64,000 bases of DNA from Paenibacillus sp. BSR1-1 (GTDB lineage: Bacteria; Bacillota; Bacilli; Bacillales; Cytobacillaceae). Both the position numbers and the translations under genes were made by a program. The DNA lies in the NCBI RefSeq assembly GCF_030403775.1, contig NZ_JAQMWQ010000002.1, positions 248,001 to 312,000 on the forward strand. Reading direction: 5' to 3'. Shown piece after piece: positions 1-8,812 of this stretch; the stretch's first letter is position 1, and each line of letters opens with the position of its first letter. The notes beneath the pieces were generated by a model. It had not been told where the DNA came from. It saw only the letters and a list, made by a program, of their open reading frames with translations, and did no database searches.

Positions 1-2
1 CA

Positions 3-266
3 AGCATTTCGAACGAGATCACAAGAATCTTGCCCTTGACTCAAATCGGGTCTGGGATAGGCATCGTCCAATCGATGCAATTTTTCGGAGCGGGGCTGGG
101 AGTGACAGTTTCTGGCTTATTATTAACCCTTCAGGAAGGTTTATCTTCGGAAAGTATTTATCGGAATATTTATATTGGCTATTCATTTGTTATCATGATG
201 TCTGTTTTCATGTACGGATTATATTACCGAAAAGCACGTTCGAGGGAAATGGAAGTACCAAATTGA
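3..266 (+). CDS. MFS drug-efflux transporter, C-terminal part (5' end outside window)
   Basis: The reading frame is open from the left edge, so the gene starts upstream and only about the last 87 residues are visible. They include a GSGIG/FFGAGLG-type helix resembling the late helices of 14-TM (DHA2, QacA/EmrB/TetL-like) proton-driven exporters, one further hydrophobic helix (IGYSFVIMMSVFMYGLYY) and a basic cytosolic tail. A decayed MarR gene follows after 16 bases; MarR regulators commonly control such pumps. Substrate cannot be told. The family call rests on the short tail alone. Confidence 0.6.
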   Translation, partial: SISNEITRILPLTQIGSGIGIVQSMQFFGAGLGVTVSGLLLTLQEGLSSESIYRNIYIGYSFVIMMSVFMYGLYYRKARSREMEVPN

Positions 267-282
267 AATCCAATAACGGATT

Positions 283-748
283 TTGTATAGTAGGTGCGAA
301 GAATATGATTGGAGTGAATGGGTTGATCCTAACTCTCAATTACAACACTTAGACCTTATAGATTTGTTGAGCGAGCAACATAGTCTGGTCCGAAAGATTT
401 CAGAAAAAGCATGGAATGATAACAGTGAGATTTATATTTCCAATTCTGAATGGTATATCATGGCCAGGATTTATGAGAAGAGACCGACCATTTCCTATGT
501 TACCAAATATGTAGAAATATCCCGCCAAGCCATTCATAAGTTTATTACAAATCTTTCTGAAAAAGGATTAGTGAAGAAAACAACAAGAAAGAGAAGTGTA
601 TCCAGCTAACAGCTTTAGGAGAAGATGCTACGAAAAAAACGCAGAACTGAAAGCCCGGCTTGAGGATAAAATTGCAGAAAAAATAGGTTTGGAGCAAGTA
701 AATATGCTTAAAGATCTATTAAAGGTAGAATGGGGAATTGAACAATAA
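283..748 (+). pseudogene. MarR-family transcriptional regulator, frameshifted
   Basis: A MarR winged-helix protein is readable only across three frames. Frame one gives the N-terminal helices and the winged HTH (SYVTKYVEISRQAIHKFITNLSEKGLV) and stops at 607-609. The next frame continues with a KEKCIQLTALGE wing-like segment. A further shift near 625-640 gives the C-terminal dimerisation helices (NAELKARLEDKIAEKIGLEQ) ending at 748. Two indels make it a probable pseudogene; sequencing error cannot be excluded. No clear ribosome binding site was found for the first TTG. It probably once controlled the upstream MFS gene. Confidence 0.75.
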
Positions 749-764
749 GGATGGTTAAAAATGA

Positions 765-808
765 AACCACATCTTTGTCAAAATTGTTGACAAAGATGTG
801 GTTTTTTT
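765..808 (+). terminator. Intrinsic terminator after MFS-MarR unit
   Basis: A perfect 16-bp stem (765-780 with 788-803), 7-base loop and a run of T. It follows the MarR remnant by 16 bases and would end the MFS-marR transcript. Confidence 0.9.
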
Positions 809-875
809 AAAACTAAATTAGTCAACTAAGTTGACCATTATGTAGTTGCAATAAATGATTGAAGGGGTTTAATAC

Positions 876-1090
876 GTGAATACACAAACAGGATCAATAG
901 CAAAAAAACAAAGCAATACAGTGCTGTAACACTATTCATTAGCGGTAAAATCCTAGCCGCCGCAGCACCTGTTTTTGGTGTATTACTTATGGGACGAATC
1001 GTTCAGGCGGCGGGATCTTCAATTGTGTTTTTAGGATTAGCGGTGATGAATGTAGTCCTGTCATTTTTTATCAAAAAGCCCAATCATTAG
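876..1090 (+). pseudogene. Remnant of an MFS transporter with frameshift and internal deletion
   Basis: A GTG-started frame (MNTQTGSIAKKQSNTVL) stops at once. A neighbouring frame then reads an MFS-like motif (PVFGVLLMGRIVQAAG, typical of the first half of DHA2 pumps) fused directly to a C-terminal-like helix and basic tail (GLAVMNVVLSFFIKKPNH). This looks like a pump gene that lost its middle and then shifted frame. It has no function as read. Confidence 0.6.
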
Positions 1091-1160
1091 ATATTAGGAG
1101 GTATTGAGTATTCCTATTTATCCTCCTGAACAGTATAATCAGGGATGGGAGTTGAATGAA

Positions 1161-2324
1161 ATGAATAAAAAAGATATCGCTAATATCCGGAAACAATTTA
1201 AATTAGACAATTACAACCTGCAAATTCGAGAAATCTTCAATGTTTATGTGCAGAAAGAATCAGGTGAGATTTACCACCATGTCAGCCAGCCGTTTCAAAT
1301 GTTAGAACAAGAAGCCCAGGAATTATTTTTGACAAACTTTAAGAAGGTATTAACAGGGCAGCTTGATGCAAAACTGTTCGAGCTGAAATTCATTCGGGAC
1401 GTGGAAGATAGCACCCAAATGTTCCTTTTCGAAGGATTACAACAAGAGACAACCGATGATTGGAAAGAATACATGCTGGAAATCGTCTTGAAAATGTTTG
1501 CGGACATGAAATATGAATTTGATACAGTGGTGACCTTTATCCGGGGAGAATACCGAAAAGGGACCCGGAAACGGAATGCAGAAACCGAAGAAGGCGGGGA
1601 TGATGAAGTCTATTCGAGCCCATTTATCCTTTGCAGTCTGAATAAAACGGATCAGCCGAAAAGAGCTTTAACGTTTGATTATATTGAAAAAGAATTCAAA
1701 TCGCATAACTTCTTTGATCCTATTATTAATTTAGATTCTCCATTGTCTGGCTTTTTGTTCCCTGCGTTTAATGACAATGCGGCAGATGTAAACCATCTTC
1801 TCTATTGTGCAGGGAAAGCGAATCAACCAGATGCTAGATTTATTGAAGAAGTGCTCAATTGCGAAGAGATTATTACTGCGCAGGAAGATAAGGACTGCTT
1901 CGATTTTATCTTAAAAGAAGTGATGGGAGACGAAGTGGAATCCCGGGTCATTTCCAATGTTTATGAAGAAATCGATAAGTTGGTTCAAGAGAGTCAAGAG
2001 AATGAAGAAAGTGAAATTCCTACATTGGATTCTCGGGATATCGAACGCATTTTGACCGTAAGCGGCGTGGAAAATGTCGAGACAGCAAAAGTGGAGCATG
2101 CCATTAAAAAAATCATAGATGATGAAAAATATGAATTTAAAGCCAGCAGCTTAGTTCCAAAGACCATAAAAATCGAGACCAAATTGGCCAATGTAACTAT
2201 AAACCCGAAAGACCTGAAATATGTAAAATATATTACTTATGAAGGAAAACGATGCTTATTGCTGGAGGTCGACGAAGAAGTGGTCGTAGAAGGGTTCCGG
2301 TTGGAATCGGAGACACTTGGATAA
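1161..2324 (+). CDS. DUF4317 family protein
   Basis: The 387-residue soluble protein opens MNKKDIANIRKQFKLDNYNL and contains IFNVYVQKESGEIYHH, both typical of DUF4317, a cytosolic family of unknown function in Bacilli and Clostridia. ATG 1161 is chosen because the family starts there. A TTG in the same frame at 1104 lies only two bases after an AGGAGG (1096-1101), too close for normal initiation, and a complementary CCTCCT at 1122-1127 could pair with that AGGAGG. Monocistronic, with its own terminator. Confidence 0.75.
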   Translation: MNKKDIANIRKQFKLDNYNLQIREIFNVYVQKESGEIYHHVSQPFQMLEQEAQELFLTNFKKVLTGQLDAKLFELKFIRDVEDSTQMFLFEGLQQETTDDWKEYMLEIVLKMFADMKYEFDTVVTFIRGEYRKGTRKRNAETEEGGDDEVYSSPFILCSLNKTDQPKRALTFDYIEKEFKSHNFFDPIINLDSPLSGFLFPAFNDNAADVNHLLYCAGKANQPDARFIEEVLNCEEIITAQEDKDCFDFILKEVMGDEVESRVISNVYEEIDKLVQESQENEESEIPTLDSRDIERILTVSGVENVETAKVEHAIKKIIDDEKYEFKASSLVPKTIKIETKLANVTINPKDLKYVKYITYEGKRCLLLEVDEEVVVEGFRLESETLG

Positions 2325-2361
2325 AGCAGCAATTCTGTCTAATTATTAATTAAAAATACCA

Positions 2362-2390
2362 AAAAGCGGGGGAGCTGACCCCGCTTTTTT
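2362..2390 (+). terminator. Intrinsic terminator after DUF4317 gene
   Basis: AAAAGCGGGG/CCCCGCTTTT stem with T tail. The A run on the other side lets it also serve the convergent VIT gene. Confidence 0.85.
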
Positions 2391-2420
2391 ATACCGTTAC
2401 CTCTAACGGAAATTCTAACG

Positions 2421-3119
2421 TCAAGTGAGAATTCTAGCTAGACCAAATGCAACTCCTGCAGCAAGACCACCAGTAATCATTGTTTGAAAAGCACTCTTCA
2501 CAGGTGAAGATCCCGTGAACCTTCCTTTTACGTATCCAAAAATTAGTAAGGCAATAAGTGTGACCATTACAGAAACCATTAATGCTGTTGCAGGTTTATG
2601 AAAGATAAAATATGGAAACAAAGGGATTAACCCTCCAACAATATATGAAATAGCAATGGTAATCGCACTGTTTCTCGCTCTTGTCGGTTCCGGCTTTTCT
2701 AGCCCCAATTCAAATCTCATCATAAAATCCACCCATTTTTCAGGGTTCTTTTTCATAGTTTCAGTAATCGATTTGATATGGTCTTCTTCAAGACCATATT
2801 CCCTAAAAATTTCAGATACTTCTTCTACTTCACGCTCTGGAAGTTCGATTACTTCGCGCTGTTCACGGGCAAGTTCAGATTCGTAATGTTCCGCATCTGT
2901 TTTTCCTGCCAAATAACCGCCAAGTCCCATTGCAATTGATCCTGCTGCAATTTCAGCAACTCCTGCCGTGAGAATCAATGTTGTTGTATCAACAGCACCG
3001 GACAAACCAGCAGCTAATGCAAATGGTACGGTTAATCCGTCTGACATACCAATGACAACATCCCGAATGAAGTCAGACCCAGAAAAATGTTCCTCTACGT
3101 GATGCAGGTGTTGATCCAT
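2421..3119 (-). CDS. VIT1/CCC1 family Fe2+/Mn2+ transporter
   Basis: The 232-residue membrane protein belongs to the VIT/CCC1 family, which moves Fe2+ or Mn2+ across membranes by proton exchange. Visible are the first-helix signature DVVIGMSDGLTVPFALAAGLSG, a second small-residue-rich helix, a Glu-rich cytosolic metal-binding segment (REVEEVSEIFREYGLEEDH) and three C-terminal helices. GGAGGTG stands 7 bases before ATG 3119. An in-frame ATG at 3188, also with an AGGAAG site, would add 23 non-conserved residues. Likely acts in metal detoxification at the plasma membrane. Confidence 0.85.
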   Translation of the reverse strand: MDQHLHHVEEHFSGSDFIRDVVIGMSDGLTVPFALAAGLSGAVDTTTLILTAGVAEIAAGSIAMGLGGYLAGKTDAEHYESELAREQREVIELPEREVEEVSEIFREYGLEEDHIKSITETMKKNPEKWVDFMMRFELGLEKPEPTRARNSAITIAISYIVGGLIPLFPYFIFHKPATALMVSVMVTLIALLIFGYVKGRFTGSSPVKSAFQTMITGGLAAGVAFGLARILT

Positions 3120-3314
3120 TTTTTTCACCTCCACTTTAACTAATCTAACACCAATATGCGCATATTTTTGTGGGTTTATTGTTTTCATAACTCTTCCTAA
3201 AAGGAAAAAGTTTTTTTATAGTATTTACTGTCGCTTGTAAAAAAAATCTACGAATAAAATGGGAACATATTATTCGTCAATTATAATAAAAACTTTAATT
3301 TAGTTTTCAATGTC

Positions 3315-3351
3315 AAAAAAAGCTAGTAGGCTAAGTGTGACTAGCTTTTTT
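3315..3351. terminator. Bidirectional hairpin between divergent genes
   Basis: AAAAAAGCTAGT/ACTAGCTTTTTT stem with T runs on both strands. It lies between the minus-strand VIT gene and the plus-strand gene at 3603, where no gene end needs a terminator. Apart from it and AT-rich promoter-like DNA nothing was recognised between 3190 and 3590. Confidence 0.75.
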
Positions 3352-3602
3352 GTCTAATAAATATTAACCTATTTTTTCAATTAATATATAATTAAGAATT
3401 CATTAATTTGGAAAATGAATTCATTTATTGTGCTACATTGTATTTAAATAAAATTGCAGGTTATTTTAACTTTAAGTGGTTAGTTTTTTCGGGAAAAATG
3501 GGATTTCGGTAACAATGACCAAGTTAAGAATCTAAAAGTTGTTTTTTATTTAAAAATACAGAAGAAGTGCATACACTACTCTAATTTAAAGGAGGAAAAC
3601 CA

Positions 3603-4151
3603 ATGAATACACGGGAAATCAAAGCCCAAAAACAAGGGTGGATTCCTAAAAAGGAACGAATATGGATAATCTTAGCGATTATTATCGCTGCATTGATAAT
3701 GCTTTGGGAGCTTAGGGGACTGCTACAACTTTCATTAACCACTCTGCACAGCAGGCAATTCGAGCATACATTTAAAGGTTTTGGCTCCAATGCTAGAATT
3801 GCCTTATTTTGTGTACTTGCTTATTATGTGCTTCTTCGTGCAATTAAGCTCCGTCATTTGAAAGGTTATGGTAAAGTGAAAAAATGGTTGTCCACTTTAC
3901 TGCGCTTTGCCCGAAGATGGCATACACCAGCAGCGATTCTCGCCATCGCTTTTATTATCTTGCATACGGTAGCTGTCTTTATGCACGGCTTCAAATTTGA
4001 TTTTAATAATATAAGTGGATTGCTTTCCTTGGTAGTCCTGCTTCCAGTTCCTATATCGGGACTATTTCGATATCAGAGGATGGACCGGAAGTGGCATTTG
4101 CGCTCTGGTGTTGCTTTTGCCATTCTATTTTTAATTCATTCTTTTTTATAA
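3603..4151 (+). CDS. Five-helix membrane protein with paired histidines (b-type haem-like)
   Basis: This 182-residue membrane protein has about five hydrophobic helices after a basic N-terminus. Histidines sit in helix pairs (RRWHTPAAIL...ILHTVAVFMHG and RKWHLRSG...LFLIHSF), which resembles haem-ligating pairs in cytochrome b561/ferric-reductase-like proteins. The haem role is inferred from the histidine pattern only; I do not recognise a named family. AAAGGAGGAAAACC immediately precedes ATG. It stands alone. Confidence 0.55.
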   Translation: MNTREIKAQKQGWIPKKERIWIILAIIIAALIMLWELRGLLQLSLTTLHSRQFEHTFKGFGSNARIALFCVLAYYVLLRAIKLRHLKGYGKVKKWLSTLLRFARRWHTPAAILAIAFIILHTVAVFMHGFKFDFNNISGLLSLVVLLPVPISGLFRYQRMDRKWHLRSGVAFAILFLIHSFL

Positions 4152-4196
4152 ACAACGGCTGCCATTTTTGGTGGCTTTTCATTTTGAAATAAGTGA

Positions 4197-4427
4197 CAGG
4201 TTTGTAAAAGAAGCATTCAAAGAACTTTATTAGAAAAAGCACAAAACGTCGAACAGTTTAACAACAAAGCTAATAATCCAGAAACACCACTAATAAACTT
4301 TCTTTCAAACTCAGACATCGAGCAGCATGCCCAAGCTGGAAATGTTTTTGATGAAACTCATATCGTTGTAAGGCACAATTATTTGTGCCTTTTCTTTGAA
4401 GAAGACAGTTTTTTCGAGTTACCTTAA
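4197..4427 (+). pseudogene. Possible coding relic without a start codon
   Basis: An open frame of 76 codons with no usable ATG, GTG or TTG near its front reads a protein-like stretch (ANNPETPLINFLSNSD, IEQHAQAGNVFDETH). A plus-strand terminator lies at 4371-4397. The frame may be the tail of a lost gene. No family recognised. Confidence 0.25.
4371..4397 (+). terminator. Intrinsic terminator
   Basis: AAGGCACAA/TTGTGCCTT stem, 4-base loop and a T-rich tail. It lies just past the 3' end of the minus-strand Spo0A-like gene and faces the plus strand, so it may block read-through into it. Confidence 0.7.
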
Positions 4428-5212
4428 CAATCCTTTTGTATTCTCAAATAATTGGTAATCATAGCGATAAACTTGCCATTAGTGGGTTTTACTTTAAATG
4501 TGTTTACTGTGTTACCAAATATCAACTCTAGTACCTCATTACTTGAACGATTCCATCCAACTTCAATTGAGTGTCGAATTCCTCTTTCAACTCGGCTGGG
4601 GGTGGTATGATATTTACTTGCAATGGTGGGATATATTACTTTTGTTATACCTCCCCATCCCATCAATAGCTCAAAGTTACTGAATACCATTTGAATAGCC
4701 TCTCTCAAATAAAAGTATCCTTTTAGGTTTGCTGGAATCCCCATCAAACGTAAAACATTTGTTATTCGATTTTCTATATTTTGACCTTTATTATTATGGA
4801 GAAACTCTTTTTTCTCTGTGTTTGTTTTTACAATGTACGACCCTTTCTGGTTTGGACAAATATTTCTAATTGTATTGGATAAATGGGATAATTCAACAGG
4901 TTTTAACATAAAGTAGCGTGCCCCGAATTCGCTGGCTTTTTTTATGATATCCTCGTTTCCGATAGAAGTCAGTATTAAAACATTTGTAACCATTTTCTCT
5001 TTATCAAGATTTTTTAATAAAGAGAGCCCATCGGAATAAGGCATAATTAAATCTAATATAACAAGGTCTGGTTGTTCTCTTTTTAATAACCCCATTCCTT
5101 CTATGCCATTGTAGGCAACCCCCATTACTTCCATATCATCTAAACTAGATAAGTATTTTTTAAGTATCTCCGTTAATTGAATGTTATCATCGACAATTGC
5201 AATCTTTATCAT
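4424..5212 (-). CDS. Spo0A-like response regulator (paralog)
   Basis: The 262-residue protein has a receiver domain (residues 1-120: acidic D8-D9, phospho-acceptor D54 in VILDLIMP, T82, K104 in LKPVE) and the Spo0A-type DNA-binding domain (about 143-260) with the signature TTPSRVERGIRHSIEVGWNR in the recognition-helix region. It differs from canonical Spo0A by a diverged linker, a short insertion (LLMGWGG before ITKVIYP) and changes around the recognition helix. It is not beside spoIVB, as true spo0A normally is, so it is probably a second copy with altered targets or partners. Its mRNA leader contains a terminator (5246-5285). Confidence 0.85.
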   Translation of the reverse strand: MIKIAIVDDNIQLTEILKKYLSSLDDMEVMGVAYNGIEGMGLLKREQPDLVILDLIMPYSDGLSLLKNLDKEKMVTNVLILTSIGNEDIIKKASEFGARYFMLKPVELSHLSNTIRNICPNQKGSYIVKTNTEKKEFLHNNKGQNIENRITNVLRLMGIPANLKGYFYLREAIQMVFSNFELLMGWGGITKVIYPTIASKYHTTPSRVERGIRHSIEVGWNRSSNEVLELIFGNTVNTFKVKPTNGKFIAMITNYLRIQKDC

Positions 5213-5245
5213 TTTTAGGATTCTCCCTTTTTTTTATCGAAAAAT

Positions 5246-5319
5246 AAAAAAAGTCAAGATAGGAATCATTATCCCACCTTGACTTATGTCTAGCTCAATA
5301 TATGTTGTCTAGCTCACTA
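5246..5319 (-). repeat. Terminator-containing element in the leader of the Spo0A-like gene (copy 1)
   Basis: Read on the minus strand this has two GAGCTAGACA boxes about 20 bases apart, then an AAGTCAAG/CTTGACTT hairpin with a GGGAT/ATTCC inner stem and a run of T, ending about 32 bases before the ATG of the Spo0A-like gene. A closely related copy in inverted orientation is at 6358-6427. It may act as a leader attenuator. Confidence 0.65.
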
Positions 5320-5657
5320 CCATCATTATGATCTTTTTTTATATAGTAAAAAAACATATGTAATTAGATAATTAGATGCAATCCATTTAGATAAAAGCAT
5401 TTTTTCTTCTATCCATTGACTATTTTATCTTTAAACGATTAACTTTTCAATCTTTTCAGTCTATTTCTAGGAATATTTGGTTACTTTAACCTATTCGATG
5501 ATATTCACAATAACTAATAAATTCAGTTTTAAACGCATACAATATCGATTTATTGGGACAAATTAAGAAAAGGTCGATGGTAATATGAGAAAATATTTAA
5601 AATAAAAATGGGGATAAAAGAAATAATGCTTTTATCTTTTAAAAGGATGAATTTTCT

Positions 5658-6350
5658 TTGGAAAAAAATCAGGTGAATTTGGAGTTAGCTAGTTACATCG
5701 GAAGAACACTTCGAGAATATTTTGGAAAAGGGCCTGAATCGGTTTTTGTTTCTAATTATCAATCAACCATGACTGTTTATTTACGAAACTTTATCACACC
5801 CTCTGAAAGTGTCTTATTAACCCAAGGTCAAGAAGCCATGGTATTAAGAACGAGAGATTTGTTGATGAAAACACTTATTCCAGAGTTTAAGGCCTATATT
5901 AAAATATTGACTGGAATGGAAATCAGTGAATTTTATTACGATTGGGGAATTCATAATAAAAGTGGTATTTTTGTTTGTTTTGGTTCTTCAAAGGAAAGTA
6001 ATCATTTAAATGATGAAAATTATGAAGGAAAAGAAAATATTCACTCAGAAATAACAAGAATCAGTATTCAAGCCGAAAAGGAGCCAGGTGAAATCCATTC
6101 CATTCGAGTAAACCCAAGAACATTAGTCGTAATTCGAAAAGAAATTTTGGTTCCCATCGAAAGAGAATTAATTCGATTAGGAAATTCCGAAACATTAAAG
6201 TTGGCAAAGCGAAATCTTGAGAAAAGATTATTACATAATAGCAATCAATTTGAAACTATTCTTAAAACAAAAGTAAATGATATTTTTGTGGATTGGGATT
6301 TTAACTTGGATAAGAGTGCTATCGCGCTAATCCTATCACCAACTTCATAA
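5658..6350 (+). CDS. Tandem DUF2294-domain protein
   Basis: The 230-residue soluble protein carries two repeats of the DUF2294 fold. The first, about residues 6-108, has LREYFGKGPESVFVS, the motif LLMKTLIPEFKAYIK and an EFYYDWGIH ending. The second, about 150-228, has LVVIRKEILVPIERELIRL and a matching IFVDWDFNL ending. DUF2294 proteins are common in spore-forming Bacilli and their role is unknown. TTG is the start, 10 bases after AAAAGGA. It is divergent from the Spo0A-like gene and flanked by both copies of the 70-nt element. Confidence 0.75.
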   Translation: MEKNQVNLELASYIGRTLREYFGKGPESVFVSNYQSTMTVYLRNFITPSESVLLTQGQEAMVLRTRDLLMKTLIPEFKAYIKILTGMEISEFYYDWGIHNKSGIFVCFGSSKESNHLNDENYEGKENIHSEITRISIQAEKEPGEIHSIRVNPRTLVVIRKEILVPIERELIRLGNSETLKLAKRNLEKRLLHNSNQFETILKTKVNDIFVDWDFNLDKSAIALILSPTS

Positions 6351-6357
6351 AGGGGGA

Positions 6358-6427
6358 AGTGAGCTAGACAATATTTGAGCTAAACACAAGCCAAGATGAG
6401 AATTCTTACTCATCTTGGCTTTTTTAT
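6358..6427 (+). terminator. Terminator-containing element downstream of DUF2294 gene (copy 2)
   Basis: GAGCTAGACA and GAGCTAAACA boxes, then a 13-bp perfect hairpin (6388-6400 with 6409-6421) and T run. It terminates the DUF2294 gene and is the inverted counterpart of 5246-5319. Confidence 0.85.
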
Positions 6428-6566
6428 TTAAATAATATGGGGAAAGGAACTGATTGTAAGAGATGAACAGTTTGCTGTACTAACCGATGCAGTTTAGTTG
6501 AAGGTTATATTATTTGTTTAGATTTAATAGAATGTAACAATTTGGTAAATGGATTGGAGGTTACTT

Positions 6567-6902
6567 ATGAAAAGGAAATCAGTATTTATATTTGGAGTTG
6601 CAGGAGTTCTCACACTATGTATTGGATTTATTGAAGACTTGGGAAACACAGAAGAATTGACTCAAGAACAACCACTATATGAAAGTGTTTTTATTGGACA
6701 AGCAGATATTGAAAAGGGGAATCAATATAGAATTGTAACAAGAGAGGAACAAGATATACTAGAAAATAGTCCTAATGTAAATAGAAATAAATACACAGTT
6801 ATTTCAGTTGCAGAACAAAATAGGGTAGAGAACTCTAAGGCTTTATCAGGATTTGTTCCGCAAGAAAATGGACAAGGCTTCTTTTTTAAAAAAGAGAAAT
6901 AA
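6567..6902 (+). CDS. Small membrane-anchored or secreted protein, unknown
   Basis: A 111-residue protein with an N-terminal signal or anchor (MKRKSVFIFGVAGVLTLCIG) and a hydrophilic remainder with REEQDILENSP and a C-terminal GFFFKKEK. No lipobox is evident. ATG 6567 is chosen because GGAGG lies 6 bases before it; the in-frame ATG at 6549 has no such site. No family recognised. Confidence 0.6.
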   Translation: MKRKSVFIFGVAGVLTLCIGFIEDLGNTEELTQEQPLYESVFIGQADIEKGNQYRIVTREEQDILENSPNVNRNKYTVISVAEQNRVENSKALSGFVPQENGQGFFFKKEK

Positions 6903-6955
6903 GCTTAATATAGAATATGGGGACTTGAGTAGGATGGATTGCTTATGTTATACAA

Positions 6956-7496
6956 CTAAACAATCCTCTCTAACAGAATCCCCAATTCTTTTGCAATAAC
7001 ATAAGAAGGAGAAGGCATTCCTTCTTTCAACCACGACTCCAAAACCCCTACATAAGCATTAGCAGCGAATTTCACGATAACCTCTTCATTTAGACCTTGA
7101 TTTTTCCCTATATCCACTTCATCCTTGAACTTTTCGGTTAGAAATTCTAGAATCTTACTGCGAAAAAGAGGGAGCACCTTTACTTGCTAACATGGTAGAA
7201 AAGAATAAATAATTACTCTCGAAGTATTCAAAAAAGATGAGAGTAGCATCTACCCATTCCTTTTCACATGCCCATTCACTTGTTTCTCTAAGCTTGTTTT
7301 TATGTTCTTCCACCAGCTTTTCTAGCAGGTCATATTTATCGGAGTAGTGAAGATAGATGGTTCCTCGATTGACATTTGCCCTGTCGGAAATATCCTGAAT
7401 GGTAATGTCATCGAAACTTTTTTCAGTCATCATTTCGATAAGAGCATTTTTGATGGCTGCTTGGCTTTTGGGTATTCTTCTATCTACTTTAGACAT
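6956..7496 (-). pseudogene. TetR/AcrR-family regulator, frameshifted
   Basis: The N-terminal half is a clear TetR HTH (IKNALIEMMTEKSFDDITIQ, then RANVNRGTIYLHYSDKYDLL, residues 13-55). The frame breaks near 7160-7165, where one extra C in a CCC run shifts GAPLFRSKIL into another frame, which continues to a normal ligand-domain end (ELGILLERIV). With one base removed it would be an intact protein of about 180 residues. It is either a recent pseudogene or an assembly error. Confidence 0.8.
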
Positions 7497-7643
7497 TACT
7501 ATTCACCAACTTTCCCTAAAGATAATCAACAATTTTGATTGATTATTGCGGCTGTTTCATTTAGTCTCACTAGTAAAGAGGCGAAATACGAGAGCGTTGT
7601 TTAATGAGGATGGTACTGTAAGTAGTATAAAGTTACAATGGAA

Positions 7644-7683
7644 AACAGTCCCGGAATTACAATTAACATAATCCAGGGACTGT
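7644..7683 (-). terminator. Hairpin downstream of Mn catalase
   Basis: AACAGTCCC/GGGACTGTT stem with a 22-base loop and TTTTC on the minus strand, 22 bases past the catalase stop codon. Confidence 0.6.
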
Positions 7684-7705
7684 TCGTAAATGATGCTTTA
7701 AAGCC

Positions 7706-8563
7706 TTAATTATTAAGGTCAAATAGACCAGGGGCATGTTCATTTGGCATATCAGGCAATTCGGGAACAGGATAGCCGCTTGGCGGTTCGATGACTGAAA
7801 GATCTCCGCCATTCCTGCTTGGAGTTTTCCCTTGAAAGATTTCTCCAATGCGGGTGTCATCAAGGCGGAAATTGAATTGTGCATTATGGAATCCCATTTC
7901 CACGTATTTACGACACTCTGGATATTTGTTTAAATCATAATTGGGAATGGGAAATAGTTTGCCCCAATTAACACCTAACGTTTCTAACGCTTTTGCAAAA
8001 GCATTTTGGTGTGCATTATCACGAACAATTAGAAACGCAATCGTCTCTCTTAATGTTTTATTGTTACTCATCTCGTAAATTCTTGACTTTTGAAGAACGC
8101 CAGTGGATTCTAGGACAACATTATTTAGAAGGTTTGCAGCTAGATTCCCATGGTCATATACCCATGATCCATTCCACGGATTGCCTCCTGCATCAACTGG
8201 AAGTGAAGACTTGGCCCCCATAATATAATGATGTGGATTGGCACCAGATTGTATAACATCATCCAATGGAGCGCCATCAGAAGCTTGGTTACCTGGCAAG
8301 TTTTCACCAGAATCATTTAATAGTTGGTTAATGGTCGATTGAACTAGTTCAACATGGCTAAGCTCCTCAAGAAAAATCCCTCTAATTAAGTCGCGAAAAG
8401 GTTTTGCTTTTCCTCTGAAATTTGCACTTTGGAATGAAAACTGCATCATCGTTCTCATTTCACCAAATTGACCACCAAGTGCCTCTTGCAACACTTTTGC
8501 GGCATGAGGATCTGGTTTATCAGGGACAATCATATTAATTAAGTCTTCTTTATAAAAGTACAT
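7706..8563 (-). CDS. Manganese catalase (non-haem)
   Basis: The 285-residue ferritin-like protein decomposes hydrogen peroxide at a di-manganese centre. Two metal-binding helix pairs are visible: GQFGEMRTMMQ (E35) with FLEELSHVE (E66/E67, H70), and later VLESTGVLQ with RDNAHQNAF. The long C-terminal tail after NYDLNKYPE is typical of the YdbD/KatN class and distinguishes it from short CotJC proteins. A purine-rich site precedes the ATG. Monocistronic; probably protects vegetative cells or spores against peroxide. Confidence 0.9.
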   Translation of the reverse strand: MYFYKEDLINMIVPDKPDPHAAKVLQEALGGQFGEMRTMMQFSFQSANFRGKAKPFRDLIRGIFLEELSHVELVQSTINQLLNDSGENLPGNQASDGAPLDDVIQSGANPHHYIMGAKSSLPVDAGGNPWNGSWVYDHGNLAANLLNNVVLESTGVLQKSRIYEMSNNKTLRETIAFLIVRDNAHQNAFAKALETLGVNWGKLFPIPNYDLNKYPECRKYVEMGFHNAQFNFRLDDTRIGEIFQGKTPSRNGGDLSVIEPPSGYPVPELPDMPNEHAPGLFDLNN

Positions 8564-8812
8564 AGTTAATCAACCTCCTTCAATTTTGCAACGTTAACTT
8601 ATAATGCCAAACTGTATGTTAATTATTCAAAATACGTAATTAAAAACCAATGATTCAATGAGAAAGATATTGAATTTGGGGAGTTTAATAGATAATGAGC
8701 TTTTTCGCTTGCTGGCTCATATTTTGCACGGTTGTGTCTTAAGGTAACTAATACATATTGCAGGTAATTTATGGGGAAGGTATTTTTAGTATTTCTTTTT
8801 TGGAGGTTAATG

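Noticed and set aside
2656-2886. Plus-strand frame opposite the VIT gene
   Set aside because: Antisense shadow of an intact membrane protein gene, with no binding site.
4197-4427. A real short gene beside the Spo0A-like gene
   Set aside because: No standard start codon or site; kept only as a possible relic.
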